Shown one piece after another: positions 1-8,064 of a stretch of 38,978 nucleotides of DNA. Both the position numbers and the translations under genes were made by a program. The notes under the pieces are model-generated. The model saw only the letters and a program-made list of their open reading frames with translations, was not told where the DNA came from and searched no databases. Within the stretch, counting starts at the first letter, position 1. Every line of letters begins with the position of its first letter. The stretch is from Bacillota bacterium (GTDB lineage Bacteria; Bacillota; Clostridia; Christensenellales; Aristaeellaceae): positions 1 through 38,978 of the forward strand of contig JAKPNM010000105.1 of NCBI GenBank assembly GCA_029548395.1, given 5' to 3'.

Positions 1-2
1 TG

Positions 3-1313
3 ATGGGCTGCTGGTACACCCCGGTCAGCGGCATCTGGCAGACGGTATACCTGGAGGCTACCGGCCCTTATGCCTTTGAGAGCATCCTGGTAACGCCCGA
101 TATCGACCAGTGCACCGCCCGGCTGGATGTGCAATTGTCGGACACGCCGCCCCGCCCGCTCACCGCGCGCTTTGTGGTCAAGCTCAACGGCGAGCTTCAA
201 CAGACCGCCAGCTTTGAGATGGACAAGAAGCGCGCCAGCTTTACCCTGGACATGCGCGTGGAGGGAGTGGATTCCCCACGCCTGTGGAGCCCGAAGAGCC
301 CCGCCCTGTACGAGCTGGAGGCTGTGCTGGAGGACGCGGGCGGGGTGAGCGACAGCCTGCGCACCTGGTTTGGGATGCGTTCCATTGAGGTGCGCAACGG
401 CCAGGTGCTGCTTAACCACCAGCCCATCTATCTGCGCATGGTGCTGGATCAGGGCTACTGGCCCGGCACCCTGCTCACCCCGCCCAGCGACGAGGCCATC
501 CGCGCGGATGTGCAGTGGATACGTGACTTTGGCTTCAACGGCGTGCGCAAGCACCAAAAGATCGAGGACCCGCGCTTCTACCACTGGTGCGACCGCCTGG
601 GCCTGCTGGTCTGGGGCGAATTGCCCAGCTCCTATGAATACAGCCAGGACATGCTGCAGCACAGCATGAACGACCTGCACCGCTTCATCCGCCGCGACTA
701 CAACCACCCCTCCCTGATCGCCTGGGTGCCGCTGAACGAATCCTGGGGCCTGCGTGAAATCTACGCCGACCCTGCCCAGCAGGCGGCCAGCCGCATGCTG
801 ACCCAGCTGTGCCGCGCGGCCGATCCCACCCGCATCATCAGCGCTAACGACGGCTGGGAGCAGACCGAGACCGACATCTGCGCCCTGCACGATTACGCCG
901 CGGACGGCGCTGCCCTCAGGAAGCACTTCGCCAGCCGCGAGCAGGTGGAGAAAACCGGCTGTGACAGGCGCCCGGCTTATGCCAAGGGGGTCGCGCCCAC
1001 CGGCAGGGAGGCCTTCCTGGTGACCGAGTACGGCGGCATTGCCATGCAGTCAAAGGGGATCCAGGAAGACATGGGCGGCATGGCCACCTGGGGCTACCAT
1101 GACAAGGTGGCGGATGAGGAGGCCTTCCTGGCTCGCTACGCGGATCTTACCCAGGCCATCTTGGACATCCCCTACTGCCAGGGCTACTGCTATACCCAAC
1201 TTACCGATGTTATGCAGGAGATCAACGGCCTGCTCACGCCCGAGCGCGAACCCAAGGCCGATGTGGCGCGCATCCGCGCCATCAACCGCAACCCGGACGG
1301 GATCAGCGGGTAA
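3..1313 (+). CDS. Glycoside hydrolase family 2 enzyme (beta-galactosidase/beta-glucuronidase-like), 5'-truncated
   Basis: The frame is open to the left edge, so the N-terminal part of the sugar-binding domain is missing; 436 codons are visible, and the ATG at position 3 is probably internal. It begins in the conserved end of the GH2 jelly-roll domain (GCWYTPVSGIWQTVYLE), followed by the immunoglobulin-like domain and the TIM barrel. The acid/base Glu is visible in WVPLNES (visible residue 246) and the nucleophile in VTEYGG (visible residue 342), the usual GH2 pair about 95 residues apart. GH2 enzymes remove beta-linked galactose, glucuronate, mannose or galacturonate from glycosides; the specificity cannot be read here. 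No glucuronidase N-x-K carboxylate-binding motif was obvious. The gene converges on the minus-strand GH3 gene, with 31 nt between the stops. Confidence 0.88.
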   Translation: MGCWYTPVSGIWQTVYLEATGPYAFESILVTPDIDQCTARLDVQLSDTPPRPLTARFVVKLNGELQQTASFEMDKKRASFTLDMRVEGVDSPRLWSPKSPALYELEAVLEDAGGVSDSLRTWFGMRSIEVRNGQVLLNHQPIYLRMVLDQGYWPGTLLTPPSDEAIRADVQWIRDFGFNGVRKHQKIEDPRFYHWCDRLGLLVWGELPSSYEYSQDMLQHSMNDLHRFIRRDYNHPSLIAWVPLNESWGLREIYADPAQQAASRMLTQLCRAADPTRIISANDGWEQTETDICALHDYAADGAALRKHFASREQVEKTGCDRRPAYAKGVAPTGREAFLVTEYGGIAMQSKGIQEDMGGMATWGYHDKVADEEAFLARYADLTQAILDIPYCQGYCYTQLTDVMQEINGLLTPEREPKADVARIRAINRNPDGISG

Positions 1314-1344
1314 AATATGGGTCTTTGTTTGTTCAGGCTGAGGA

Positions 1345-3594
1345 TCAGTAGCTCAGGCCGAACTCGGATTCATAATAATTGCCGGCGGCATCGCGGTAGG
1401 CGTAGGCCTTGCCGTTCTCATCCTTCATGGAATCCGGCATATATTCATCCTTGGCGTAACCGGGCACATCGTTGGGGGAGATGCACTCGCCATTGGCATC
1501 CACTTTAATGACGCTGTCATCCTTGGGCAGGGTCAGGGGCAGCACGCCTGAGGGGTGGTACTTGCCTTCGATCACATCCAGCGTGGCGTCCGCAAAGGTT
1601 TCAAAGCCGGCCAGCAGCGCATCGGAATAGGGCTCCACGTTACCCAGCATCCAGGCCAGCTTGAAGTTCACATTGCTGATGACCTTGCCGCCGTTGGCGT
1701 GCACGGTATCGGCAATTTCCTTGATAAGAGCTGCGCCGGTGAGGGTGGTTTCCACATGCTTGGTCCTGGCGGGGGCGCCGTCGGGCCTGGTTTCCACCAC
1801 GATTTTGGCGTGCGCAATGTCAAGCTCCAGATAGCCCAGGGTGGCATCGAAATAGCTGCCGCTGGTGGGATTCACATACAGGAAGGCCAGGTCGGCTTCG
1901 CTGTAATCCCTGGTGATGGTGAAGCCGCGGGCTTCCAGGGCAGCATAGAGGCTGTCGTTGGTTTTCGCGGTGTCGCCGGACTTGTTGAAGTACTGGGCGT
2001 AGATCTTCTTACCCGTCGCCTTTTCCGGGGTCAGCGGCAGCGTATTGTCCTCGTTCTTCAAAAGGACGACACTCTTGAGGTGCACCTGGTAAGGGAACTC
2101 GTCAGCGCGGGTGCCTTCGATGAACTTGGTGGCGTCGTCGGGATCCCGGTAGGGGTTTTCAAACAAGCCGGTATCGAACATCTCTTTGAGCAGGCGCACG
2201 TTGGACTGGTTCACGTCCTCATCGCTGAGCACATACTTCGCGTCGTACTTGTCCGCATCCTCCTGTCCGCGGCGCCAGGCCTCCTTTAGAGACCAGACGT
2301 CGTTGGTGTCTGAGAACATATCGGCGCCCGCGTGCACCGCGTAGGCGGCGCGGCTGGGCACATCGTGCGCCTCCATGCCCCATGACATTTTGGTGAGCAC
2401 GCCGCTGTCGGAGTTGATGTAACCTTTGAAACCCATCTGACCGCGCAGCAGGTCGGTGACGAAGGCCTTGTTGTAAGCAAAGCCCACCTCCTCCGACAGG
2501 TCCAGGGGCACGCCTTTGTAAGTCTGGGGGGCGGACTTGCTGGAATAGGGCTTGGCATAGTAGGGCATGATGGAGGACGGGTTGTGTTCAACCGCCGCCA
2601 TAAAAGGCGCCAGCTGGTATTTTTCAAGGGAGTTCTCAGTGGCGTACACGTTCCACTGGCCCTGGACATAGTGCGGGTCAAAGCCGTTTTCGCGCGCGCC
2701 GCCGCCGGGGAAATGCTTCACGGTCAAGCCGATGCCTTCGCGGGTCACGCCCTCTGAAGAGCACTGGAAGCCTTTCAACAGCCGGCGAATGGCATCGGCT
2801 ATAAAATCAGGCCGCTCGCCCAGCGTGCCGTAGGTGCGCTGCCAGCGGGGATCGGTGGCCACGTCCGCCATGTACATGTAGGCTTTCTTCATGCCCACGG
2901 CGTCCCACTCGCCGCGGGCCTTCTCGGCGAACTCGCTGATCAGGCCGGCATCGCCGCCCGCCTTGATATCGCCCATGGCGGCGGCCGCCAGCCCCAGGGT
3001 ACCCGGATAGCAGGAAAACACGGTGTTGGAGCTGTCCTTGTTGAAAGCAATGTCCGTGGTGGCGCCGAAGCTGGCGTTCTCATTGCGGCTGTTGCTGGCT
3101 ACAATGACCGGAATGCCGTTGGGCGTCATTTCGGCGACCTGGTTCATGGCGTTGATCCACTGGGCATGGTCTGCCGGAGAGGGGTTCGCTCGCAGAATCA
3201 GGTGGCGCAGGTGCAGCTTCTGGATGGTATCGATGGTGCCATATTTGTCCGTGGCGCTGAGAGGGTTCTGGTCAGCCGTGCTGGTTGTCTCATCCAGCAG
3301 GCCGTCCATGGCGGTCTCCGCCTTGTTTTTCACTTCGATGCCCATGCCACGGTTGTTGATGACCATCATGCCGACCTTCTCATCGATGCTCATGCGGCTC
3401 ACCAGGTCCTCCGCGCGGGTCTTTGAATCCAGCCTCCAGTCCTCATAGGGCTCCAGCGTTCCGTTCCCGTTGGAATCCCTGAAGAATTTGCCATCCACCT
3501 CAATGACTGGCTTCACTGTGGTGCCAATGGTCGGGCCTTCCCTGTTCCGTGTAAAGGTGGGGGCGATATAACGCAGCTCTGCTCGGTCCATCAT
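1345..3594 (-). CDS. Glycoside hydrolase family 3 beta-glycosidase (beta-glucosidase-like), 749 aa
   Basis: This is a GH3 enzyme that would release terminal beta-linked sugars from short glycosides. The (beta/alpha)8 domain carries KHFPGGG at residues 293-299 and the nucleophile Asp396 in YINSDSG; the C-terminal alpha/beta-sandwich domain follows. Residues 40-53 form a Ca-binding-like DSNGNGTLEPYEDW segment seen in clostridial GH3 proteins. No signal peptide is present, so it probably acts in the cytoplasm on imported oligosaccharides. Start: a good AAGGAGA ribosome site lies just upstream of a double ATG on the minus strand. It lies downstream of, and on the same strand as, the AraC regulator, separated by a 312-nt leader that may hold its own promoter. 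The exact substrate is unknown. Confidence 0.9.
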   Translation of the reverse strand: MMDRAELRYIAPTFTRNREGPTIGTTVKPVIEVDGKFFRDSNGNGTLEPYEDWRLDSKTRAEDLVSRMSIDEKVGMMVINNRGMGIEVKNKAETAMDGLLDETTSTADQNPLSATDKYGTIDTIQKLHLRHLILRANPSPADHAQWINAMNQVAEMTPNGIPVIVASNSRNENASFGATTDIAFNKDSSNTVFSCYPGTLGLAAAAMGDIKAGGDAGLISEFAEKARGEWDAVGMKKAYMYMADVATDPRWQRTYGTLGERPDFIADAIRRLLKGFQCSSEGVTREGIGLTVKHFPGGGARENGFDPHYVQGQWNVYATENSLEKYQLAPFMAAVEHNPSSIMPYYAKPYSSKSAPQTYKGVPLDLSEEVGFAYNKAFVTDLLRGQMGFKGYINSDSGVLTKMSWGMEAHDVPSRAAYAVHAGADMFSDTNDVWSLKEAWRRGQEDADKYDAKYVLSDEDVNQSNVRLLKEMFDTGLFENPYRDPDDATKFIEGTRADEFPYQVHLKSVVLLKNEDNTLPLTPEKATGKKIYAQYFNKSGDTAKTNDSLYAALEARGFTITRDYSEADLAFLYVNPTSGSYFDATLGYLELDIAHAKIVVETRPDGAPARTKHVETTLTGAALIKEIADTVHANGGKVISNVNFKLAWMLGNVEPYSDALLAGFETFADATLDVIEGKYHPSGVLPLTLPKDDSVIKVDANGECISPNDVPGYAKDEYMPDSMKDENGKAYAYRDAAGNYYESEFGLSY

Positions 3595-3906
3595 ATCGTT
3601 TCTCCTTTTCTTGTTATGGATAGATCATTGGAACAACGGCGGCAACGCGCCGGTAAGAAGCATCCTCCTTTCTCTCTTGCGTCAGGAAAGGAAAGGGGTG
3701 TTTCAAACGGATAAAACACCTGGCTGCATCTGTGCCGATACAAACATCGGTTTTATCATAAACAACCAGTATTACCGCCGCAAGGAAAAACATTACAATG
3801 CGTCTGTGCATAAACGCATATTCATATCCATCATACGTTATTGTTTTATCCAAGGCATGGAAATATCAACGACAACGGATAATAAACTACACCAAATCAG
3901 AGGCCC
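3595..3906. other. 312-nt leader between the AraC gene and the GH3 gene
   Basis: I see no convincing gene here; short open frames on both strands lack ribosome sites and recognisable protein features. An inverted repeat GGTGTTT (3697-3703) / AAACACC (3714-3720) lies in what would be the 5' leader of the minus-strand GH3 gene, and CCGAT/ATCGG arms lie at 3735-3750. These could be regulator sites or leader hairpins. Confidence 0.4.
3755..3783 (-). promoter_or_regulatory. Possible promoter of the GH3 gene
   Basis: Read on the minus strand, TTGCGG is followed by 17 nt and then TATGAT. The -10 matches 5 of 6 consensus bases, but the -35 only 3 of 6. The start of transcription would fall near 3748, inside the inverted repeat CCGAT-N6-ATCGG (3735-3750), a sensible place for an operator. 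This would give a leader of about 150 nt before the GH3 start codon. Weak evidence. Confidence 0.3.
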
Positions 3907-4950
3907 TCAATCTTCCATGCTCAGTGGCGCTTTCCGGTAGTTTGAAGGGCTCATCTTATACTTTGCTTTGAATTGGCGGGAAAAATAGCTGCTATCGGAA
4001 ATGCCCACGGACATGCAGATGTCGAGAATGGACATGTTGCTGTTGCGCAACAGCTTGGCGGCGCGCTGCATGCGCATATCGGTGATGTAGGCGCTGAGCT
4101 TCTGGCCGTACTCTTTGTGAAAGCGCGCGGAAAGATAGTTGGGGGATACGCCGATATCCCGTGCAATCCCAATAACGCTCAGTTTTTCGTGAAGACGCTG
4201 ATTGACCTGATGCATGGCTTTTTTAACCAGCGGGGAGTAGGAGCTCAGCCGCTGCTTTGAAACCAGGCTGCAAATGCGTTCGGTCAGCTCATACATCAGG
4301 CGTTCCGCCTGTTCTATGCTGCGGGCCGACTCAGTGCGCAGGCAATATTCCTGGGTAAGGGCATCCAATTCCAGGGAAGGGACGCCTGCCCCGCGGGCCG
4401 CAAGGCGTACCATGGTGCGGATGATGGTGTTGGTGACCTGCTCTCTGTAGAGGGTCACCTTGCCATCCCTCGGCCGATTGCGCACCAGAACCTCCTGGAG
4501 GAGCAGCAAGGCCTCGCTCAGGTTGCCCAGGGAGACAGCTTCCATGAACTTGCTTCCCACATCATGCGTGCGCTCAATAAACAGGCCCGGGGGATACTGA
4601 TGCTCAGCGCCCTGTTCATCCGTAGGGCTGTCCGTGTTCGAAAGGACAATCCGGGTCAGGGGAGGGCGCTCTGAGGGGATGTCCAAACAGTCCATGATGG
4701 CGTCTGCCGCCAGGAGCGCCTGGGAGCGAACGCCAACGGGAATTGAGGCGTGATAGTCGCGCAAGCCGTCCAGGGCAGCTTCATCCAGGCCAATGGCACT
4801 CAGGATCTGCAATTGGGAAGCGCGCTGGGGAAGCTCATCCAAATACGGACCGATGACAAAAACCTGGCCCTTGGAGGAAAAAATCAGCCAGAGCACCTCA
4901 GCCCGGTCTTGAATCTCATACAGGGCATCCTCATCGATGTATTGCATCAT
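3907..4950 (-). CDS. AraC-family transcriptional regulator (5' end probably disrupted)
   Basis: The intact frame from a double ATG gives 347 residues. The C-terminal ~100 residues are a two-helix-turn-helix AraC domain: the first helices around HEKLSVIGIARDIGVSPNYL and the second around ILDICMSVGISDSSYFSRQF, with the usual closing YRK. The N-terminal region, with FVIGPYL, resembles the sensor part of clostridial AraC regulators. The gene faces the ABC importer operon starting at 5441 and precedes the GH3 gene, so it probably controls one or both in response to a sugar. In-frame codons continue upstream of the annotated ATG with coding-like sequence but no ATG, GTG or TTG, so the true start is likely further out and lost through a one-base shift. 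Confidence 0.85.
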   Translation of the reverse strand: MMQYIDEDALYEIQDRAEVLWLIFSSKGQVFVIGPYLDELPQRASQLQILSAIGLDEAALDGLRDYHASIPVGVRSQALLAADAIMDCLDIPSERPPLTRIVLSNTDSPTDEQGAEHQYPPGLFIERTHDVGSKFMEAVSLGNLSEALLLLQEVLVRNRPRDGKVTLYREQVTNTIIRTMVRLAARGAGVPSLELDALTQEYCLRTESARSIEQAERLMYELTERICSLVSKQRLSSYSPLVKKAMHQVNQRLHEKLSVIGIARDIGVSPNYLSARFHKEYGQKLSAYITDMRMQRAAKLLRNSNMSILDICMSVGISDSSYFSRQFKAKYKMSPSNYRKAPLSMED

Positions 4951-5110
4951 CTGGTGGAAATCCCCGCTGTTGCGGGCAAACTGGCTGGCAAAAAACAGGT
5001 GAGGCCGGATGAGCGTCTCATAGACCTCATCCTTCCGATGAAAACAGACAGCATTGACGCCCAGTATTTTTTTTTGTTATGATTAAGCAACAACGATACA
5101 AGTTATCCAT
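4951..5110 (-). other. Missing 5' part of the AraC gene, with a suspected one-base frameshift in an A9 tract
   Basis: Upstream of the ATG at 4950 the same minus-strand frame stays open to a TAA at 5077-5079 and reads as plausible protein (for example FHRKDEVYETLIRPHLFF). It contains no ATG, GTG or TTG. Next to that stop is a run of nine T on the plus strand (5067-5075; nine A on the coding strand). Removing one A joins this frame to an ATG at 5108-5110, preceded by GTGAGG about 10 nt upstream. The joined protein would be about 400 residues, a more usual length for this type. A real mutation, a sequencing or assembly error, or transcriptional slippage are all possible. Confidence 0.55.
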
Positions 5111-5440
5111 TGAACCCAAACCTCACTTTGTAGGGGGAATGCATATGTTTTAGGGTATCAGCAGTCCTTGCAGAAACAATTATCGTAGGAATGTACCACA
5201 AATCATGGTTTTATTATAGCGTATTTGTATGCAATAGTCTATATATCTAACATATAAATATACGCTAAACGGTTTTTTTCTTGAATCAACAGGAAGGTCC
5301 TGATTTCATAACAATTTTCAAGCACCAAGGTCCTACATTCTTGCGAACAGCACTGAACCGACCGACTATGAAGGAACACGTCCGGGAACCATTCAGATCA
5401 AAAGGGCTTTCAGACTCAGGAGGCCCAGGGGAGGAAAAGC
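5111..5440. other. Divergent control region between the AraC gene and the ABC operon
   Basis: This is an AT-rich region of about 330 nt with no convincing gene. It must hold the promoters for the leftward regulator and the rightward importer operon, but I found no near-consensus -35/-10 pair. Its main visible feature is a long inverted repeat at 5217-5267. The last 160 nt before the ATPase start form a long leader with no obvious hairpin. Confidence 0.5.
5217..5267. promoter_or_regulatory. Inverted repeat TAGCGTAT...ATACGCTA, candidate regulator site
   Basis: TAGCGTAT at 5217-5224 is repeated as its exact reverse complement ATACGCTA at 5260-5267, with 35 AT-rich nt between. It lies in the divergent region next to the AraC gene. 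The half-site centres are 43 bp apart, about four helical turns, which would put two bound subunits on the same DNA face. The role is inferred from position only. Confidence 0.4.
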
Positions 5441-6949
5441 GTGCCAACAAAAGAAGTATTGTTAGAAGTTCAAAACATGTACAAAAACTTTGGCGCAACC
5501 GTGGCTTTGAACAATGTGTCCTTCACCCTCAACCGCGGCGTCGTCTGCGGGCTGATCGGGGAGAACGGCAGTGGAAAGTCCACAGTGTCTTCCATTGCCG
5601 CGGGCATGCAGCCGCCTACCAAGGGCAGCATGAAGTTCAAGGGCGAGCCATGGGCGCCGCCCAGCATGCTGTACGCCGAGAAACACGGCATCGGCATGAT
5701 CGTGCAGGAGGCGGGCACCATCCCCAACATCACGGTGGCTGAGAATATTTTTCTTGGCCACGAAGCCATGTTTAAACAGGGCCCCATCATCAACCGTGCG
5801 AAGATGATGGCTGCCACGCGGGAGCTGCTCGAAGGCCTGGGCATCACGAACATCCAGGCGGACCAGCCTGTGCGCGAATTGGACATGCAGCAGCGCAAGG
5901 TGGTGGAGATTGCCAAATGCATGTACTGGAAGCCGGAAATCCTGATCGTCGACGAGACGTCAACGGCGCTTTCCCAGGATGGGCGCGAGTTTCTGTACAG
6001 CATCATGGCCGCCCAGCGCGACAACAACCGCAGCGTAATATTTATTTCCCATGACCTGGATGAGATGATGGAGCAGTGTGACGAACTCACGGTGCTGCGG
6101 GACGGCGTCATCATCGGCACGGTGCAAAAAGCTGATTATGAGCCTTCGCTCATTCGAAGGATGATGATCGGGCGTGAGATCCAGGGCAATTATTACAGGG
6201 ACGATTTTGACGGCTATAGTGACGAAGTGGTGCTAAAGGCCGACTGCATCACCACCATGGAGGATCTGCTGTGCTTTGATCTGGAGCTGCACAAGGGTGA
6301 GATCCTGGGCATCGGCGGCCTGTCCCAGTGCGGCATGCATACCGTGGGCAGGGCGCTGTTCGGCCTGGAAAAACTGGTGGATGGCAAGGTGACCCTGAAA
6401 GACGGCACCAAGATCAACAACACCAGAACCGCCATCAAAAACCGCATGGGCTATGTCTCAAAGAACCGCGACACCGAATCTCTGGGCTTGTCTGCAAGCA
6501 TCATGGAGAACATCGCCAGCACAGGCTACGATATCAACCGTTGGCACGGTCCGGGGCCCCTGATTTCCAACCGCAAGGAAAAGGATTATGTGGATGAGCA
6601 GGTGAAGGAGCTATCCATCAAATGCGCGTCCAAATACCATAATGTCAATACCCTGTCAGGCGGCAACAAGCAAAAGGTGGTCTTTGGAAAATGGATTGCG
6701 CCGGATTCCGAGATCCTTATTCTGGACTGCCCCACCCGCGGCGTGGACGTCGGGGTGAAAGCCGCAATGTACCAGCTGATGTACCGCATGAAAAAGGCGG
6801 GGAAATCCATTCTGCTGATTTCCGAAGAGCTCCAGGAGCTGATCGGTATGAGCGACAGGGTGCTGATTATGAAGGATGGGGAGGTACGCCTGGAGATGAT
6901 GCGCACAGAAGGCCTGACAGAGCAAAAGCTCATCGAGTACATGATTTAA
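5441..6949 (+). CDS. Sugar ABC transporter double ATPase (RbsA/MglA type)
   Basis: This 502-residue protein has two fused nucleotide-binding domains, as in RbsA and MglA, and powers a CUT2-type monosaccharide importer. The first domain has Walker A GENGSGKST at residues 40-48 and a Walker B around ILIVDETST. The second has a degenerate P-loop (IGGLSQCGMHT), normal for the family, and signature LSGGNKQK at 405-412 followed by ILILDCPTRGVDVG. The GTG start at 5441 has a GGGGAGGAA ribosome site just upstream. It is the first gene of an operon of ATPase, permease, binding protein, permease, HAD phosphatase, second binding protein and GH3. The substrate is not evident from the ATPase; the downstream enzymes suggest a glycoside or uronate-containing sugar. 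Confidence 0.93.
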   Translation: MPTKEVLLEVQNMYKNFGATVALNNVSFTLNRGVVCGLIGENGSGKSTVSSIAAGMQPPTKGSMKFKGEPWAPPSMLYAEKHGIGMIVQEAGTIPNITVAENIFLGHEAMFKQGPIINRAKMMAATRELLEGLGITNIQADQPVRELDMQQRKVVEIAKCMYWKPEILIVDETSTALSQDGREFLYSIMAAQRDNNRSVIFISHDLDEMMEQCDELTVLRDGVIIGTVQKADYEPSLIRRMMIGREIQGNYYRDDFDGYSDEVVLKADCITTMEDLLCFDLELHKGEILGIGGLSQCGMHTVGRALFGLEKLVDGKVTLKDGTKINNTRTAIKNRMGYVSKNRDTESLGLSASIMENIASTGYDINRWHGPGPLISNRKEKDYVDEQVKELSIKCASKYHNVNTLSGGNKQKVVFGKWIAPDSEILILDCPTRGVDVGVKAAMYQLMYRMKKAGKSILLISEELQELIGMSDRVLIMKDGEVRLEMMRTEGLTEQKLIEYMI

Positions 6950-6966
6950 GGAGAGGAGGTGTTCAC

Positions 6967-7983
6967 ATGACAGATGTTGCAATCCGGGAGCCGTCCAGTC
7001 TCCGTAACAAACTGTTGAGCGTGTGGGAGAACCGCTGGACTACGCGACTGATGCCCTTTGTGATTCTTTTGCTGATTGCCTTTGCCTTTTCCCTTGCCAC
7101 CGGCGGGAGGTTTCTTGCCAGCAGGAACCTGACCATTATCCTGAACCAGGCCCTGGTGGTGGCCACGGTGGCGACCGGCGGTACCTTTATCTTTGCCACA
7201 GGCAACGTGAACCTGGCCATGGGCGCTACCACTGTGCTGTGTGAGACCGTGTCGGCCATGGCTTTCCTGGCCATTCTTGACGCAGGCGGTTCGGTGGAGC
7301 TGGGGTTGGTGGTGATGTTTGTCATCTCCGTCATATTGGCTGTGTTCATCATGGGCTTCTCCGCCATTCTCTCCACCAAGCTCAATGTTCGTGTATTATA
7401 CGTTACTATCGTCATGATGACGCTGCTGGCCGCCATCCAGCAGGCGCTGCTGGGCGGCAGCACCCTGACCATCCCAAGCAAGATCACCCGGATGCTGGCC
7501 AACAACAACGTCCACTACATCATATTCGGGGTGTTCTTCGCCTTTGCGGTGGTGATCTTTCATTTCACCAAAATCGGCCGCACCCTGCGCTTTATCGGCA
7601 CCAACGAGATATGCGCCCATCAGACCGGCAAGTTCAAGAAGGACTACCTGCTGCTGGCCTTCGTCATCGGCGGCCTGGGCATGGGATTGGGCGCCATGGT
7701 GGCCATCATCCGCTCGGGTTCAGTCAGTATCACCACCCTGAGCTCCCTGAACATGGACACCATGCTGGCCATCGTGCTGGGCGGGATGAGCGTGTTCGGT
7801 GGCAGCAAGTCCTTTGTCTATGCCGGCGTCATCGGCGCGGTGACCGTCACGGCCCTGCAGAATGGCATGGTGATGGTGGGCGTCGACTCAAACCTGATCC
7901 AGGGTGTCCGCGGGCTGCTCTTCCTGCTGCTGGTGGCAGCCGCCCAGAAACGGCCGCATGGCCTGCCGGCGCCGGAGGGTTGA
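6967..7983 (+). CDS. Sugar ABC transporter permease (RbsC-like, BPD_transp_2), first of two
   Basis: This is a 338-residue integral membrane protein, hydrophobic throughout, with the family's late motif MLAIVLGGMSVFGGSKSF and the earlier GNVNLAMGA segment matching the G-x-DLSVG loop of RbsC/MglC. The ATG at 6967 is preceded by GGAGAGGAGGT and lies 17 nt after the ATPase stop; longer upstream readings would run inside the ATPase gene. It should form the translocation channel with the second permease at 9382-10407. Having two different permeases rather than one repeated subunit implies a heterodimeric channel. Confidence 0.92.
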   Translation: MTDVAIREPSSLRNKLLSVWENRWTTRLMPFVILLLIAFAFSLATGGRFLASRNLTIILNQALVVATVATGGTFIFATGNVNLAMGATTVLCETVSAMAFLAILDAGGSVELGLVVMFVISVILAVFIMGFSAILSTKLNVRVLYVTIVMMTLLAAIQQALLGGSTLTIPSKITRMLANNNVHYIIFGVFFAFAVVIFHFTKIGRTLRFIGTNEICAHQTGKFKKDYLLLAFVIGGLGMGLGAMVAIIRSGSVSITTLSSLNMDTMLAIVLGGMSVFGGSKSFVYAGVIGAVTVTALQNGMVMVGVDSNLIQGVRGLLFLLLVAAAQKRPHGLPAPEG

Positions 7984-8064
7984 TTTATCCTGAATCGCGC
8001 CATTTCCCCTGCCTAAACGCCCCGGATGGGGACTGTGATGGATTTAAGAAAGGAAGGTTTTCAC

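Noticed and set aside
1314-1360. Bulged stem between the convergent GH2 and GH3 genes
   Set aside because: Imperfect pairing overlapping the GH3 stop, with no T-run on either side.
3611-3940. Short open frames on both strands between the AraC and GH3 genes
   Set aside because: No ribosome sites, no similarity I can recognise, and they overlap a probable promoter and leader.
8020-8031. CCCC-GGAT-GGGG hairpin before the first binding-protein gene
   Set aside because: Only 4 bp; not strong enough to count beside the other stems.
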